This document shows positions 13,879 through 21,532 of a stretch of DNA of 26,527 nucleotides, one piece after another. The notes beneath the pieces were generated by a model. The model saw nothing but the letters and a program-made list of their open reading frames with translations. It made no database searches and was not told where the DNA came from. Every line of letters begins with the position of its first letter. Within the stretch, counting starts at the first letter, position 1. This DNA is from a virus, in the IMG/VR virus record IMGVR_UViG_3300046747_000157, positions 1-26,527 of that record. The stretch is one strand, 5' to 3'. Position numbers and translations under genes: made by a program.

Positions 13879-15671
13879 CGCGCTGTTCCCTTGGGTTTCA
13901 TGAAGACGGTCGTCTTACCCAATCGCATGAAGCTGTTGAGCACATTGCTGGAGTAGGTCAGCCCGATGTAGCGACCGCAGATATCGTAATCGATGAGACC
14001 GGAGATCGTTGTCGTAACCTCAGTCTCGCTGTCAATCGGACTGGCGTCGTTCAGGCGGTCCCAGGCTTCAGCCAGCACCGTAATGTCACCGGCCTGCTGG
14101 GCGAAGTCGAACAAGATACCGTCGACCCGCATGTTCATCAGGCCCTCATGAAGCGCTATCGGGCCCATGGAGATCGTCCACGCAATGGCTACGCCATCGC
14201 CGTTATTGGTGTTTTCGTGCTGGTAAATCTTCCCGTCAGTCGCGCCCAGATACGGTCGCGTATCGCCTTGGGTATAGTGCGTCCCGGAGACGCGCCCCAG
14301 CGTAGTGGCGCCCCATGTGTGGGTCGACCAGCACTGATCCTTGATACCGTAGATCACCGAGTGCATCGGGTTGGTGTCACCGATCACGGTGTAGAAGAAT
14401 TCAATTTCGTCATCACGTGTGTTGTAGACAGCGTGACACTGGAAGGCAGCTTCCGCCTTGAGAGTTTCAAAGACATAATCCCGAATGTCCTCGACGTGCG
14501 GCATCTTGCGAACCGAACCGTCGTACATCCAGAACGATTCTTGCCCCTGCCAGTAGGCTTTACCATCAACCGTCACCGCGGCGCCTGGCGCGATCAGCCC
14601 ACAATCCTTGCCCGCAAGTGAGACGTTGTAGACAAACTGCGACCCCGTATACTGCATGAGATAGAGCGCACCGTCCGACCACACGAGCGATAGGAACGGA
14701 CCCAGCACCCGCCCAGAAACCAGCTTAGAGCCCTCTTGAAGGGTGCGGGTAAATGCGGTGTTGCTCGATGATGGCGTCCAGATCGTGAAGTCGCCCTGGG
14801 ACGACCCGTGCAGCACCATCTGATCACGCAGCGCGATCACGAAGCGCTCTGGCGTGATGAACATGGCGCGAAAATCTGTCGGCGCCGTTGCCACAATTGT
14901 GGAGCGCAGCAATGGATTGTAATCAGTTGACGGGTTCCACTTGTAGAGCGAACCACCATTGTAGGCGGCCAGTAGGATCTGACCGAAGTTATCCAATGAC
15001 CAGATGCGTGGTTCGATAAAGATCGTGGAGCTGGCGTGAGCACTGCCCCACGTCCCCAAGCCCCAGCCGCCGACGCCCCAACCTAAGCCGTAAGCGCCAA
15101 GCTCGACACCGATATTGATCTCGTATGAATACGTGACCGCGGCACCGCCGCCGGAACCGCTGGCATTTGCCGTGGTGTTGGCCGTTACCACAAACGCATT
15201 GGCATTCGTCACCGTCAACACAATGAATGTGCCATTCATGGTGACATTGTTGAAAGTCGACGCACCAGCCCAAACAACCGTATCGCCCTCAATCACACCG
15301 TGTGCATTGTGGGCTACCGATACGCTCGTTGAGCCGTTTGTGGTGGTGAACGGATTGTTGGCCTCTGTCCCGGTCAGTCGATACGGCGTGATGTCATTCT
15401 GGACACCACTGAAATCGTACACATAGAGTTTGCGGTAGGTGCCGGCACCCATGAAAGAATTAGAGTTATTATCTCGCCAGGCACGCAGTGCGCGCGGTTG
15501 CCCTGACGTCGCGGTCACAAAGGCACGTGCCCAGCCGCCACGTTTCTCGGGGCGACCGGACTTGAAACGGACCATGTTGGAGTCAGTCCAGCGCCCCTGT
15601 GTGAGACGCTTAGACTCTGTTTTCACCACCCCGGGTGGGGGCAGGAGCGGAATTTCCCTGTCCGCAACCAT
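13875..15671 (-). CDS. Tail hub/nozzle or packaged-DNA stabilisation protein
   Basis: 598 residues, beta-rich. The start (PLLPPPGVVKTESKRLTQGR, WTDSNMVRFKSGRPEKRGGW) is typical of podovirus stabilisation/nozzle proteins in the P22 gp10 class, which plug the tail channel and stop DNA leakage. An HNAHGVIEGDTVVWAG module at about 113-188 resembles the FCCH-type domain and is inserted before a Gly/Trp-rich stretch (GLGWGVGGWGLGTWGS, about 195-210). Repeated beta motifs such as QMVLHGSSQGDFTIWTP and GKIYQHENTNNGDG suit a propeller. ATG 15671 lies 3 nt after the stop of the collar fibre gene and the stop overlaps the next gene. Role by family resemblance; the exact place in the tail is inferred. 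Confidence 0.82.
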   Translation of the reverse strand: MVADREIPLLPPPGVVKTESKRLTQGRWTDSNMVRFKSGRPEKRGGWARAFVTATSGQPRALRAWRDNNSNSFMGAGTYRKLYVYDFSGVQNDITPYRLTGTEANNPFTTTNGSTSVSVAHNAHGVIEGDTVVWAGASTFNNVTMNGTFIVLTVTNANAFVVTANTTANASGSGGGAAVTYSYEINIGVELGAYGLGWGVGGWGLGTWGSAHASSTIFIEPRIWSLDNFGQILLAAYNGGSLYKWNPSTDYNPLLRSTIVATAPTDFRAMFITPERFVIALRDQMVLHGSSQGDFTIWTPSSSNTAFTRTLQEGSKLVSGRVLGPFLSLVWSDGALYLMQYTGSQFVYNVSLAGKDCGLIAPGAAVTVDGKAYWQGQESFWMYDGSVRKMPHVEDIRDYVFETLKAEAAFQCHAVYNTRDDEIEFFYTVIGDTNPMHSVIYGIKDQCWSTHTWGATTLGRVSGTHYTQGDTRPYLGATDGKIYQHENTNNGDGVAIAWTISMGPIALHEGLMNMRVDGILFDFAQQAGDITVLAEAWDRLNDASPIDSETEVTTTISGLIDYDICGRYIGLTYSSNVLNSFMRLGKTTVFMKPKGTAR

Positions 15672-15674
15672 GGA

Positions 15675-16718
15675 TCACAAGCGAATGCACATCATGACGG
15701 AGAGGTTCGTCGGCCGTGCCTCAGAAGATCCTGATGTGTCGGTAGAGCCCGATATGGTATGGGTATGTGTACCGCTCGATGCGATTGAATGAGTATGGTC
15801 AACGGCCGCGTTGATCGTGATACCGGTTGTTGCGCTATCAGTGCCGCCGTCGGTCGTTCCCTGGGAGACGTTGATTGTGGCGATTGGAGAGCCACCAGAG
15901 TTTCCGAGCTTGTTGATGGCAAGATCGTGGTGGATGACGTGGGTGTGGCCAGGGTCGTTGATCGTGTGCGTGTGCGCGCCACCAGCCCCCGTCGCGCCAC
16001 CATGGTTGTGATCGCCGCCGGCATTGACCGTAACGGCCGTTAGCGTATGGGTGTGTGACTGGTTCTGGTCAGCCTGGGACGTACCGACCGTCACTGCACC
16101 AGTTCGCGACCGAAGAAACTTTCCGGCGGTCTTGCCGTCAGGAAGCGTGAATGTGGTCGAGCCGTTGCCGACGCCCCAGGTCGTGCCGATCTTGGCAAAC
16201 AGATCGATACCGAGACCAGCGCGCGAGATGGTCGAGCCATCGCACTCCGCAGCCCCATTCGGCACAGTAGTACCGCCATACCAGAAGATCTCACCGACAC
16301 TGTCCTGATCGAGCCGTCGGCAGATGTTGTTGCCGTCGCAGAAGATCAGCTTGGTGGTGCCCTGCGGCACGCACACCGCGGTACCGGACGTCGTCTTGAT
16401 CAGGACGCCGAAAGCCCCGCTGGTGTTGTTACGAAAGACCCAGGTCTTCGCCAGGTTCGGAACAATGATCGTATGATCGGATCCCAATGCTCCGGTAAGA
16501 TTCTGAATATACTCCAGAGGCTGAGTCGGCCCGGCCGGAGGTGGTGTTCCTGATAAATCGGTTGTCCCACCGGTGATAGCGCGCGTCGTGTAGCCGCAGA
16601 TCGCTTTCTCCAGGATCGCAAATACTGAGATGTCGCAATTGTCGCCCCAGGTGTTGTTGTTATTGCCGGTTCCCTGATCCAGGAAGCCCAGGATGGCAGA
16701 ATAGGTGTCAGCAGTCAT
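15675..16718 (-). CDS. Tail fibre with phage collar domain and His-x-His tip
   Basis: 347 residues. Residues 1-140 form a beta-rich N-terminal part (TWGDNCDISVFAILEKAI, then TWVFRNNTSGAFGVLIKT) like phage fibres that attach to the tail. Residues 142-197 form a tail-collar domain (GEIFWYGGTTVPNGAAECDG, then FTLPDGKTAGKFLRS). Residues 218-325 carry six His-x-His motifs (222-224, 237-239, 249-251, 258-260, 308-310, 318-320), a pattern that binds metal along trimeric fibre tips such as T4 gp37. The end, EARPTNLSVMMCIRL, is the usual collar-fibre finish. It probably binds the host receptor. The start overlaps the adaptor gene stop as TGATG, with GGGGTGA just upstream. Confidence 0.88.
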   Translation of the reverse strand: MTADTYSAILGFLDQGTGNNNNTWGDNCDISVFAILEKAICGYTTRAITGGTTDLSGTPPPAGPTQPLEYIQNLTGALGSDHTIIVPNLAKTWVFRNNTSGAFGVLIKTTSGTAVCVPQGTTKLIFCDGNNICRRLDQDSVGEIFWYGGTTVPNGAAECDGSTISRAGLGIDLFAKIGTTWGVGNGSTTFTLPDGKTAGKFLRSRTGAVTVGTSQADQNQSHTHTLTAVTVNAGGDHNHGGATGAGGAHTHTINDPGHTHVIHHDLAINKLGNSGGSPIATINVSQGTTDGGTDSATTGITINAAVDHTHSIASSGTHTHTISGSTDTSGSSEARPTNLSVMMCIRL

Positions 16719-17623
16719 CAGTCACCCCAGTTCGTGGTCTCAATGTCAGCGCCGCGGTAGCGAAGGTCATCTTCCTCCTGCGCGCGCTGGACAGCCAATG
16801 AGAGTTGCTGCATCGCTCGGTTGAACGTCTCGGTCTCCTCCATCCAGTCAGCCGCCGCCGCCACGCATGCCTTGCGCAGAATCTGCGGATACCGATCGGT
16901 GAGAAAGTTTGTTGGATTGGTTGTGGAAAGTAATGGAAGGGCCTTGTAGTAGCGGAGCTGGCAGGTGTGCTGCTCGTCGTACGCCTGGTCGAACTGGATT
17001 TTCTCTTCCCAGACTGACCAGTACTTTGGCTGCCCAGGCTCCAATCGGCTGACCGTGTAGGTGTTGCTGGCGCCCCCGAAGGCGCCGCTGCCGGACGATA
17101 TGACGTCGCCAGTATTGATGGTGAATTGATCGGCGCTATTGATCGTGACAATCTCGTAGGAGCTATCCAGTGTCTGACCGTTGGCGGGTGTCACGCCTGC
17201 CGGGGTGAACACGCTCCCCTGTGTGAGACCGTGCGCAATCTTGTTCACCACCACCGTTGACAGGTTGATGGTGGCCACGAACGAGTCAGTCAGTAGCGTG
17301 CCGGAAAGAAGTGCGAACGGCCGCAGATTATGAACGACCGCCTCAGCCTTCTGTCGAAACTTGAAATTGTGGCTCGTGGAGACAATGTCCCCGATCGGAT
17401 CCAGCCAGCGCGACGGAAGCGGCACGCTCGAATTCCCGACCGCCATCTTGAAGCTGAAGACCTTCTGCATCTCGCGAGTGCGCAGGAGTTGGTAGATCAG
17501 CGCCTGTGCCTCTTCCAAGATGGTCGGGAGGACTGGCTCTACCTTGCTGTAGTGAACCCAATTGGCGATGGACCCGGCCGTGCCTTTTGTCGCGACCAGG
17601 TTGGTGTAAGTCATCAGCGTCAT
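16718..17623 (-). CDS. Head-to-tail adaptor-like protein with inserted FCCH-like module
   Basis: About 301 residues from ATG 17623, 2 nt after the stop of the preceding gene; an ATG at 17614 is also possible and neither has a strong ribosome site. Residues 1-115 hold a helical part (PTILEEAQALIYQLLRTREM) and VPLPSRWLDPIGDI. A module at about 121-190 (VNKIAHGLTQGSVF to FTINTG) is like the one in the tail hub protein. The C-terminal part (KYWSVWEEKIQFDQAYDE, LRYYKALPLLS, TNFLTDRYPQILRKACVAAA, then a helix) is the pattern of podovirus adaptors joining portal and nozzle. Its place just before the fibre and hub genes fits. Family resemblance is good but the exact family is not certain. Confidence 0.75.
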   Translation of the reverse strand: MTLMTYTNLVATKGTAGSIANWVHYSKVEPVLPTILEEAQALIYQLLRTREMQKVFSFKMAVGNSSVPLPSRWLDPIGDIVSTSHNFKFRQKAEAVVHNLRPFALLSGTLLTDSFVATINLSTVVVNKIAHGLTQGSVFTPAGVTPANGQTLDSSYEIVTINSADQFTINTGDVISSGSGAFGGASNTYTVSRLEPGQPKYWSVWEEKIQFDQAYDEQHTCQLRYYKALPLLSTTNPTNFLTDRYPQILRKACVAAAADWMEETETFNRAMQQLSLAVQRAQEEDDLRYRGADIETTNWGD

Positions 17624-17625
17624 GA

Positions 17626-17832
17626 TCAGGGACCATCTGCCGGGGGTGGCGGAGGTGGCAACCACTCGACGATTTCGCTGTCGGAGACAGCAATCTGGGT
17701 GCCGACAGTGAAGCGTGCGGCGCTCTCCAGCGCGATCATGAGATGAGCGCTGCCTTCATCGAGGCCGGTGTAGCGGGCGAGGAAACGATCCCCGCCCCAT
17801 TGACACTTTGCTTCCTGATCCGCGACGGGCAT
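17626..17832 (-). CDS. Small protein (68 aa) with polyproline tail
   Basis: Unrecognised. Residues 1-58 form a compact mixed alpha/beta chain (CQWGGDRFLARYTGLDEG, IALESAARFTVGTQIAV) and the end is a run of eight prolines broken only at the last residues. ATG 17832 overlaps the upstream stop as TGATG and has GAGGT about 7 nt upstream, which supports translation. It sits between a head-completion-region gene and the adaptor, so it may be a small head or neck factor. Confidence 0.7.
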   Translation of the reverse strand: MPVADQEAKCQWGGDRFLARYTGLDEGSAHLMIALESAARFTVGTQIAVSDSEIVEWLPPPPPPADGP

Positions 17833-18440
17833 CAGGCGACCTCACGCCGCGGCTGCGCGCCGCTGGCGAGCCGTGGATCGACCTTCTGATCGAGCAGACG
17901 GATCAGTCGCACCTCGACATCGATCTCGGGCACGATCTTCTCATCAAGAACCAGCGTTTCGATCAGCGACCGCATGGTGACACACTTGACGTGGAAGCGT
18001 TGCTGAACGGCGCGCGACAGCATGTAGAAGGGATACTGGACCTCGCCACGTAGCCAGCTCTCCAGATTGACGTCCTCAACCGGGTCGACCGGGGCTTCGA
18101 GCGGCTCCTGATTGGCCAACTCGATCTCGGCATCATCGGCCGCTCGCTTCAGGCGCTTGATCTTGGCCTTGAGTTTCTCCCGCATCTCTTCAGTCCAGAG
18201 CGGGCGATAGGTGACTTCCTCACCGTCCACATTCAGACCGCGGAATGTCTCCTCCGGCTTCTCGGGCGGACCGACAAGATTCCCAGACGTATCGAACGGC
18301 AAACCACCCTGCATGAAGGCTACCGAGTGCATCGGGTCTTCTGGCGTACGCTCGCCATGCACCGAACCATGCGAACGTGTACGGTCAAGCCGTACGATGA
18401 TCTTCTTCTCTGGCTTTGATTTCGTTTGGACTTCAGCCAT
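17832..18440 (-). CDS. Conserved-looking virion-module protein (202 aa)
   Basis: No family recognised. An N-terminal basic stretch (SKPEKKIIVRLDRTRSHG) is followed by PMHSVAFMQGGLPFD, a strongly charged coiled-coil-like helix at about 83-108 (WTEEMREKLKAKIKRLKRAA), and a C-terminal helical half with AVQQRFHVKCVTMRSLIETL. ATG 18440 has AGGAGA about 6 nt upstream. The start is only 20 nt downstream of the T-tract of a terminator hairpin, so it depends on read-through unless an unseen promoter exists. It is co-directional and overlaps the 68-aa gene. Confidence 0.75.
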   Translation of the reverse strand: MAEVQTKSKPEKKIIVRLDRTRSHGSVHGERTPEDPMHSVAFMQGGLPFDTSGNLVGPPEKPEETFRGLNVDGEEVTYRPLWTEEMREKLKAKIKRLKRAADDAEIELANQEPLEAPVDPVEDVNLESWLRGEVQYPFYMLSRAVQQRFHVKCVTMRSLIETLVLDEKIVPEIDVEVRLIRLLDQKVDPRLASGAQPRREVA

Positions 18441-18460
18441 GATTCTCTCCTGGCGTTTGG

Positions 18461-18493
18461 TTAAAAGAAAACGGGCGCCCGCTAAGGCGCCCG
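18461..18493 (-). terminator. Intrinsic terminator, GC-rich hairpin with T-tract
   Basis: On the minus strand CGGGCGCC (18486-18493) pairs exactly with GGCGCCCG (18472-18479) over a 6-nt loop and is followed by TTTTCTTTT. Eight G/C pairs and the T-tract make a good rho-independent terminator. It lies only 31 nt before the next start codon. Confidence 0.85.
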
Positions 18494-18500
18494 CCTGTCT

Positions 18501-18522
18501 TAAAAATCTGGCGTACGCCAGA
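18501..18522 (-). terminator. Second terminator: 16-bp palindrome with T-tract
   Basis: TCTGGCGTACGCCAGA (18507-18522) is a perfect palindrome that starts 1 nt after the stop of the 79-aa gene and is followed on the minus strand by TTTTTA. It can fold as a hairpin with a small loop. It is weaker than the neighbouring hairpin 14 nt further on, and together they form a tandem pair. Confidence 0.7.
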
Positions 18523-18523
18523 C

Positions 18524-18763
18524 TTAGTCGATGTGGCCAACCTTGGCCGATCCAGCAAGGCCGAGACCCTGCGGATCAACCGCGTCAGCGCCAGCAAGCG
18601 AGTGCTTGAGGTTGCGTTGACTACCCTTGAATGACCCGCCCATCGTGTCCGGGATGGACATCTTGCCACCCGGCTCATTCTGGACGTTGTCCATCGGGTA
18701 CGAAGTCGCGATCGTCTGACCACGCCCGATCGAACTGGTCTTGATGTTATTGCTGCCTTTCAT
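18524..18763 (-). CDS. Small virion-module protein (79 aa)
   Basis: Unrecognised. It is polar and Gly/Ser-rich with few hydrophobic blocks (SIGRGQTIATSYPMDN, MSIPDTMGGSFKGS, SLAGADAVDPQGLGLAGSAK) and may be largely disordered. AAAGGAG lies 8 nt upstream of ATG 18763, one of the best ribosome sites in the window, and the gene ends right at a terminator pair. That it is bounded by regulatory signals suggests it is well expressed; the function is unknown. Confidence 0.75.
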   Translation of the reverse strand: MKGSNNIKTSSIGRGQTIATSYPMDNVQNEPGGKMSIPDTMGGSFKGSQRNLKHSLAGADAVDPQGLGLAGSAKVGHID

Positions 18764-18778
18764 CTGAAGGCTCCTTTC

Positions 18779-19009
18779 TTAGCTTGATTGCTCGAACGAA
18801 CGATCGTATCCGCGACAGAGTGGGTACTCCGTACCGCGGACATCAGGGCGATCACCTTCCCGCTGTGGGTCAGCCTTCGCCATGACCTCGAAGCCGTCTT
18901 GTAGGACGTTGCCGGAATGTACGGCGTCATCGTACTTCTCGATCGGGTGTTGATCGATCAGCTTGTAATTGCCATTGCGCTGGGGACTCCAGGCGCGGTA
19001 GGTGTGCAT
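18779..19009 (-). CDS. Small hydrophilic virion-module protein (76 aa)
   Basis: Unrecognised. The sequence is charged and aromatic (MHTYRAWSPQRNGNYKLID, IEKYDDAVHSGN, REGDRPDVRGTEYPLCRGYD). ATG 19009 has AAGGA about 10 nt upstream. It follows the terminator at 19041-19069 by about 32 nt and is followed by the 79-aa gene after 15 nt. It is probably co-transcribed with that gene by read-through. No function is proposed. Confidence 0.72.
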   Translation of the reverse strand: MHTYRAWSPQRNGNYKLIDQHPIEKYDDAVHSGNVLQDGFEVMAKADPQREGDRPDVRGTEYPLCRGYDRSFEQSS

Positions 19010-19040
19010 GATTTTCGATCCTTGTTCAGTTGGTGGAATA

Positions 19041-19069
19041 GAAAACCCCGGCGCTAATGAACGCCGGGG
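19041..19069 (-). terminator. Intrinsic terminator after the capsid block
   Basis: On the minus strand CCCCGGCG (19062-19069) pairs perfectly with CGCCGGGG (19046-19053) over an 8-nt loop, followed by TTTTCTATT. It lies 28 nt after the stop of the 118-aa gene. The downstream 76-aa start is 32 nt from the end of the hairpin with no clear promoter between. Confidence 0.85.
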
Positions 19070-19097
19070 CCAGATATTGTAGTCGACAAGACAGACC

Positions 19098-19454
19098 TTA
19101 GAGGATCATGGTTGGGACAGTCGCCCCACGATCATAACCCTCCATGACGAGGGTCAGATTATTCGGTGCGTTTAGACCGGTTCCGGTAGGAACATGACCC
19201 CTCACCTGACATGGTGGCAAATCTACGCCACCAGCGACGGAGTGATGAGCGTTGGCATTAAGAGAAGCTGCCGATCCGGCCCAGTTATTACCACCATCAA
19301 AGCTAACTTGGATATCAGCTTGATAGGCGGCGGCAGGAGTAGCTGTACTCCAGATAAAGAACGGCCCACCATTCCAGATCATCGCATCACCAGGGCCACC
19401 AACACTGACGTTACTGAGCAGCACTAGTTTCTGTCTGTTTACTTCGAACGACAT
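19098..19454 (-). CDS. Beta-rich virion-like protein (118 aa)
   Basis: No family recognised. It is strand-rich with Gly and aromatic residues (KLVLLSNVSVGGPGDAMIW, GGPFFIWSTATPAAAYQADI, VSFDGGNNW) and resembles compact capsid-surface or neck proteins in style only. ATG 19454 has AAGAGGTG about 6 nt upstream, and both the start codon and this site lie inside a predicted RNA fold that spans most of the intergenic gap. The gene ends ahead of a strong terminator, so it is the last of the capsid-expression block. Confidence 0.78.
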   Translation of the reverse strand: MSFEVNRQKLVLLSNVSVGGPGDAMIWNGGPFFIWSTATPAAAYQADIQVSFDGGNNWAGSAASLNANAHHSVAGGVDLPPCQVRGHVPTGTGLNAPNNLTLVMEGYDRGATVPTMIL

Positions 19455-19519
19455 TGTGACACCTCTTGATACCGCATCATTGCGGCACTGGGATTATGGT
19501 CCCAGAAGATGTCACAATG
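19452..19519 (-). promoter_or_regulatory. Structured leader covering a start codon
   Basis: On the minus strand the 9-nt arm CATTGTGAC (19511-19519) pairs exactly with GTCACAATG (19452-19460), which contains the ATG of the 118-aa gene. Between the arms lie two smaller hairpins: CTGGGA/TCCCAG over a 6-nt loop and CCGCA/TGCGG over a 4-nt loop. The ribosome site AAGAGGTG sits in the junction. The fold is seen directly; control of translation is inferred. Confidence 0.55.
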
Positions 19520-19526
19520 GTGACGT

Positions 19527-19982
19527 TTACGCGATCGGCATGCCGATCCAGTCGATCATGAACTTCGGACGCACGGCACCTGCCGCCGAACCGACCGCCA
19601 ACGTGAGTGAGAGCACGAAGGAGGTATCGGCCGGAATGCGGGCCGTATCCAACTGCACGTGGCCAGCGAAGTCGCTGAGCGTGCGCGGAGGATTGCCAGT
19701 CCACGTCTTCTGCGAAGCGCGGTGGACGCCGACACCATAGCCAGTGCTGGCTGTGGTACCAAGGCGATGGCGGCCATAGGTGAAGTCCGCCGAGGCTGTG
19801 CCAACCGTCATTTCAGGCACCGATGTGGTGCCGACGATTGACGTGGTGACTTCCGCAACAAGATCGCGAACGAAACCAACGCAGCCCTTTGGACCGATCA
19901 TGGTCTGGACTACCGAGCCCGTCACGGTGACGAGCCCGAATGCCTCACCGTAAGTCTCGGTGAGTGGTGTATCAAAAGCCAT
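19527..19982 (-). CDS. Capsid-associated protein, tandem paralogue 2 (151 aa)
   Basis: Clearly homologous along its length to the gene just upstream (20014-20472), with identical blocks such as GPKGCVGFVRDL-like, VGTASADFTYGRHRLGT and WTGNPPRTLSDFAGHV. ATG 19982 is chosen because AAAGGAG lies about 8 nt upstream; a longer frame to 20030 would start inside the previous gene. It is beta-rich, Thr/Val/Gly-rich and has no signal peptide or membrane segment. Lying right after the major capsid gene with a strong ribosome site suggests an abundant head protein such as a decoration or minor capsid protein, which is inference. Confidence 0.85.
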   Translation of the reverse strand: MAFDTPLTETYGEAFGLVTVTGSVVQTMIGPKGCVGFVRDLVAEVTTSIVGTTSVPEMTVGTASADFTYGRHRLGTTASTGYGVGVHRASQKTWTGNPPRTLSDFAGHVQLDTARIPADTSFVLSLTLAVGSAAGAVRPKFMIDWIGMPIA

Positions 19983-20013
19983 CGTAAATCTCCTTTCTTG
20001 GGGAAACCGTCGC

Positions 20014-20472
20014 TTACGCGACGGGTCCACCGATCCAGTCGATCACGAAGCGCGCGCGAACGACGCCAGCCACCGTGCCACCAGTGCCGGCCGTGATCGT
20101 AAGGGTGATCGCGGTATCGGCCGGGATACGTGCCGTTTCGAGCGACACGTGACCTGCGAAGTCGGACAGGGTGCGCGGCGGGTTGCCGGTCCATGCCTTC
20201 TGCGAGGCGCGGTGTACACCAGTGCCGTAACCAGCAGACGCACTGGTACCGAGACGGTGGCGACCGTAGGTGAAGTCCGCCGAAGCAGTCCCGACCGTTA
20301 GTTCGGGAACCGCCGTGGTGGCTGCAATCGAGGTCGTAACCTCGGCGATGAGATCGCGCACGAAACCGACACAGCCCTTGGGGCTGATGACGGTCATGGT
20401 GGACGATGCCGAAACAAGCGGCGAGCCAAGAGCTTCGCCGTAGGTCTCGGTGATAGGATTTTCGTAAGACAT
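20014..20472 (-). CDS. Capsid-associated protein, tandem paralogue 1 (152 aa)
   Basis: Starts at ATG 20472 with AAAGGAG 8 nt upstream, 30 nt after the capsid gene stop; the longer frame to 20502 lacks this support. It shares about two thirds of its residues, by eye, with the following gene: ETYGEA near residue 10, PKGCVGFVRDL at about 31, GTASADFTYGRHRLGT at about 60 and SDFAGHV at about 103. The two differ most in the first 30 and last 40 residues. No family recognised. Two copies with matching ribosome sites suggest two related shell components or positions; decoration or cement is the likeliest role. Confidence 0.85.
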   Translation of the reverse strand: MSYENPITETYGEALGSPLVSASSTMTVISPKGCVGFVRDLIAEVTTSIAATTAVPELTVGTASADFTYGRHRLGTSASAGYGTGVHRASQKAWTGNPPRTLSDFAGHVSLETARIPADTAITLTITAGTGGTVAGVVRARFVIDWIGGPVA

Positions 20473-20502
20473 GGTGTGGTCTCCTTTATGAACCAAACGC
20501 AA

Positions 20503-21495
20503 TTACGCGCTGGTGCTGGTGTCCCACATCACGATGCGCGAGTTCGTCGCGTCGGTGTGTACGATACCGAAACCACCGAGGTAGTACCACATGATGCCGC
20601 GAGACCGACCGTAGTCGGACGGAATCTTGGCCCGAATCTCTTCGGGAATGCAGACCGCCTCAGTAACGGTGTCGCCACCGAGCATGAACATCCAGGACGA
20701 GAGTCCGTTGCTCCATGCGCCGGCAGTGCCGGTCCAGGGATCGAACGCCGTCGAGTTCGCACCGCCGCCCTTCGGAATGAAGGTCTGTTCGATGAAACGA
20801 ACCGACTCATACCGACCGATCTCCCCGTTGAAGATCTGCTGGAGACCAGTCTCAGTGTACTGGTGAATGCCCTCCAGGGTGTTCTTCAGGTTACGGAACG
20901 TGGACGGATGAGAGACAGACACGTAGTCATCCGACGTATACGCCGGGATGTTACGCTCCTTCATCGTATCCACGAGGGCCTTGATGTGGCCGGTGCCGAG
21001 TGCCACAGAATTCGCCTGGGACGCGGTACCATTGGTATCAAGGGTGAACGACGTGGTGGAGTTCGTGGTGGACGCACGAAGCTGCGTCGCCTTGAACTGC
21101 AAGTACGACTCAATGTCGAAATACTTGCGAGCATCGTCCTTCAGGGTCTTGTCGATGACCGCTGCCACCTGGTGCTTAGCCAGAGCGAGCAACTTGCCCG
21201 TGTATGGTACAGAATTACCTGCCTCAAACACAGTCAGCGAGCGCTGAAGGATGGTGAAACCAGTCTCAGGGACCGGTGCATTTTCATCGAGACGTCGCCC
21301 CTGGGTACCCACGTTGCCGTAGACATCCCAAAAGAACTTGTCTCCGCGGTTGAGGCCCTTTTGGGTGCCATCTTCCGCATCGCAGAGCTGACGCATTTTG
21401 GTCAGCGGCTGGACTTGCTGACGGAGAACATCCGACAACTCGTCCGAATACATAAAGCCGCCTTCCGCAGCGACGCCCCAAAGCTGTCCTGCCAT
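20503..21495 (-). CDS. Major capsid protein, N4-gp56-type
   Basis: 330 residues, HK97-fold expected. The order of features suits the N4-gp56 family: early helix YSDELSDVLRQQVQPLTKM, DKFFWDVYGNVGTQGRRL, LDENAPVPETGF, a spine helix VAAVIDKTLKDDARKYFDIE, a beta part with VSVSHPSTFRNLKN and IFNGEIGRYESVRFIEQTFI near residue 225. It assembles the icosahedral head with the scaffold encoded just upstream. ATG 21495 has AGGAG about 9 nt upstream. The two paralogues that follow directly would add to the same shell. Family resemblance is strong; the exact subfamily was not verified. Confidence 0.9.
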   Translation of the reverse strand: MAGQLWGVAAEGGFMYSDELSDVLRQQVQPLTKMRQLCDAEDGTQKGLNRGDKFFWDVYGNVGTQGRRLDENAPVPETGFTILQRSLTVFEAGNSVPYTGKLLALAKHQVAAVIDKTLKDDARKYFDIESYLQFKATQLRASTTNSTTSFTLDTNGTASQANSVALGTGHIKALVDTMKERNIPAYTSDDYVSVSHPSTFRNLKNTLEGIHQYTETGLQQIFNGEIGRYESVRFIEQTFIPKGGGANSTAFDPWTGTAGAWSNGLSSWMFMLGGDTVTEAVCIPEEIRAKIPSDYGRSRGIMWYYLGGFGIVHTDATNSRIVMWDTSTSA

Positions 21496-21532
21496 TGTAG
21501 TAGGCTCCTATTGATGTGATTGTGGTTCGCGC

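Noticed and set aside
19488-19506. Hairpin ctggga/tcccag as a terminator
   Set aside because: No T-tract follows on either strand; it fits better as an inner arm of the leader fold.
20476-21519. Long plus-strand open frame (347 codons) opposite the capsid gene
   Set aside because: It mirrors the well-supported major capsid gene and shows no recognisable domain; a codon-composition shadow.
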